Assembly: GCA_026990045.1 (NCBI GenBank)
Contig: JALSIK010000006.1
Span: 1 to 7,091, forward strand
Length of the DNA: 7,091 bases
Reading direction: 5' to 3'
From: Chromatiales bacterium
Lineage (GTDB): Bacteria; Pseudomonadota; Gammaproteobacteria; CAMYNG01
Shown here: positions 6,752 to 7,091 of the stretch, piece by piece
Layout of the letters: every line of letters begins with the position of its first letter
Numbering within the stretch: the first letter of the stretch is position 1
Made by a program: the position numbers and the translations under genes
The notes under the pieces: generated by a model
The model's database searches: none
Seen by the model: only the letters and a program-made list of their open reading frames with translations
Told to the model about the DNA's origin: nothing

Positions 6752-7091
6752 TCAGCGGCCGGCGCGCGCGGCGCCCGCGTTCCGGCCCTCGGCCAGGACG
6801 CCGCGCAGGGAGTTGGGCAGTGCCTCGGTGATGACCACGTCCACGAATCGACCTGTCAGCGAAGCGGGTCCTTCAAAGTTTACCACACGATTGTTCTCGC
6901 TGCGCCCGGCGAGCTGGCACGGATCCCGCTTGGACGGCCCCTCCACCAGCACGCGCTGCACCGTGCCCACCATGCCCTCGGCGATGGTCCGGGCGCTCTG
7001 CGCCAGGCGCGACTGCAGCGCCGCCAGCCGGGCCTTCTTGACCTCCGGCGGCACGTCGTCGGGCAGCGCCGCCGCCGGCGTGCCCGGGCGC
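6752..7091 (-). CDS. miaB: tRNA-2-methylthio-N6-isopentenyladenosine synthase MiaB, C-terminal part
   Basis: The last 112 codons of a gene that enters from the right edge. The reading frame stays open to the boundary, beginning RPGTPAAALPDDVPPEVKKARL. That is the end of the radical-SAM domain of MiaB (RPGT-A is a hallmark) followed by its linker helix. A TRAM RNA-binding domain follows, with the strongly conserved EGPSKRDP, GRSENNRVVNFEG and GRFVDVVITEALPNSLRG. MiaB is an iron-sulfur radical-SAM methylthiotransferase that adds the methylthio group to i6A37 of tRNAs reading UNN codons. The catalytic CxxxCxxC cluster lies outside the window. A GTG at 7054 is an internal Val codon, not the gene start. 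The stop at 6754-6752 is in the same frame as the following ybeZ, 21 bases away. Confidence 0.95.
   Translation of the reverse strand, partial: RPGTPAAALPDDVPPEVKKARLAALQSRLAQSARTIAEGMVGTVQRVLVEGPSKRDPCQLAGRSENNRVVNFEGPASLTGRFVDVVITEALPNSLRGVLAEGRNAGAARAGR

Noticed and set aside
6715..6900. Heat-shock (sigma-32) promoter for ybeZ, as known for the E. coli ybeZYX operon
   Set aside because: CTTGAA-like fragments occur (TTTGAA in miaB, CTTGAG at the ybeZ start), but none has a CCCCAT-like box at the 13-14 base spacing.

Overview
The window is a strongly GC-rich (about 70% by eye) stretch of bacterial chromosome. It carries one densely packed gene cluster, entirely on the minus strand. Read in the direction of transcription (high to low coordinates) the order is miaB (3' end only), ybeZ (PhoH-like ATPase), ybeY (rRNA-maturation endonuclease), corC/ybeX (CBS-domain protein), lnt (apolipoprotein N-acyltransferase), leuS (leucyl-tRNA synthetase) and lptE (5' end only, LPS-assembly lipoprotein). 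The order miaB-ybeZ-ybeY-ybeX-lnt, with leuS-lptE next to it, is the classic gammaproteobacterial arrangement. Together with lnt and lptE it points to a Gram-negative gammaproteobacterium. The GC content and protein variants are unlike Enterobacterales and suggest a Chromatiales/Ectothiorhodospiraceae-type lineage, but that placement is inference.

Layout: positions 1-181 hold the N-terminus of LptE with a clear lipobox. Positions 182-338 are a 157-base intergenic leader with three short hairpins. Positions 339-2792 are leuS, followed upstream by a 70-base spacer with one perfect hairpin. Positions 2863-4365 are lnt, whose GTG start overlaps the end of corC by 8 bases. Positions 4358-5263 are corC, 1 base after ybeY. 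Positions 5265-5732 are ybeY, whose TTG start overlaps the ybeZ stop as TTGA. Positions 5729-6730 are ybeZ, 21 bases after miaB. Positions 6752-7091 are the C-terminal TRAM-domain part of MiaB.

Functionally the cluster joins translation and RNA quality control (tRNA hypermodification by MiaB, 16S rRNA processing by YbeY with YbeZ, leucine charging by LeuS) to envelope biogenesis (lipoprotein maturation by Lnt, LPS export by LptE, itself a lipoprotein that Lnt would acylate). CorC sits in the middle and is linked to divalent-cation handling.

I see no mobile element, CRISPR array, tRNA/rRNA gene, phage or defence gene, and no credible novel system. The very long plus-strand open frames, including one of 956 codons, are antisense shadows of GC-rich genes. 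The points most worth a second look are a LeuRS without the leucine-specific insertion but with an extra Cys4 cluster, the non-ATG starts and the ybeZ start without a Shine-Dalgarno, the hairpin-rich lptE leader, and an unusual sequence after the catalytic Glu of Lnt.
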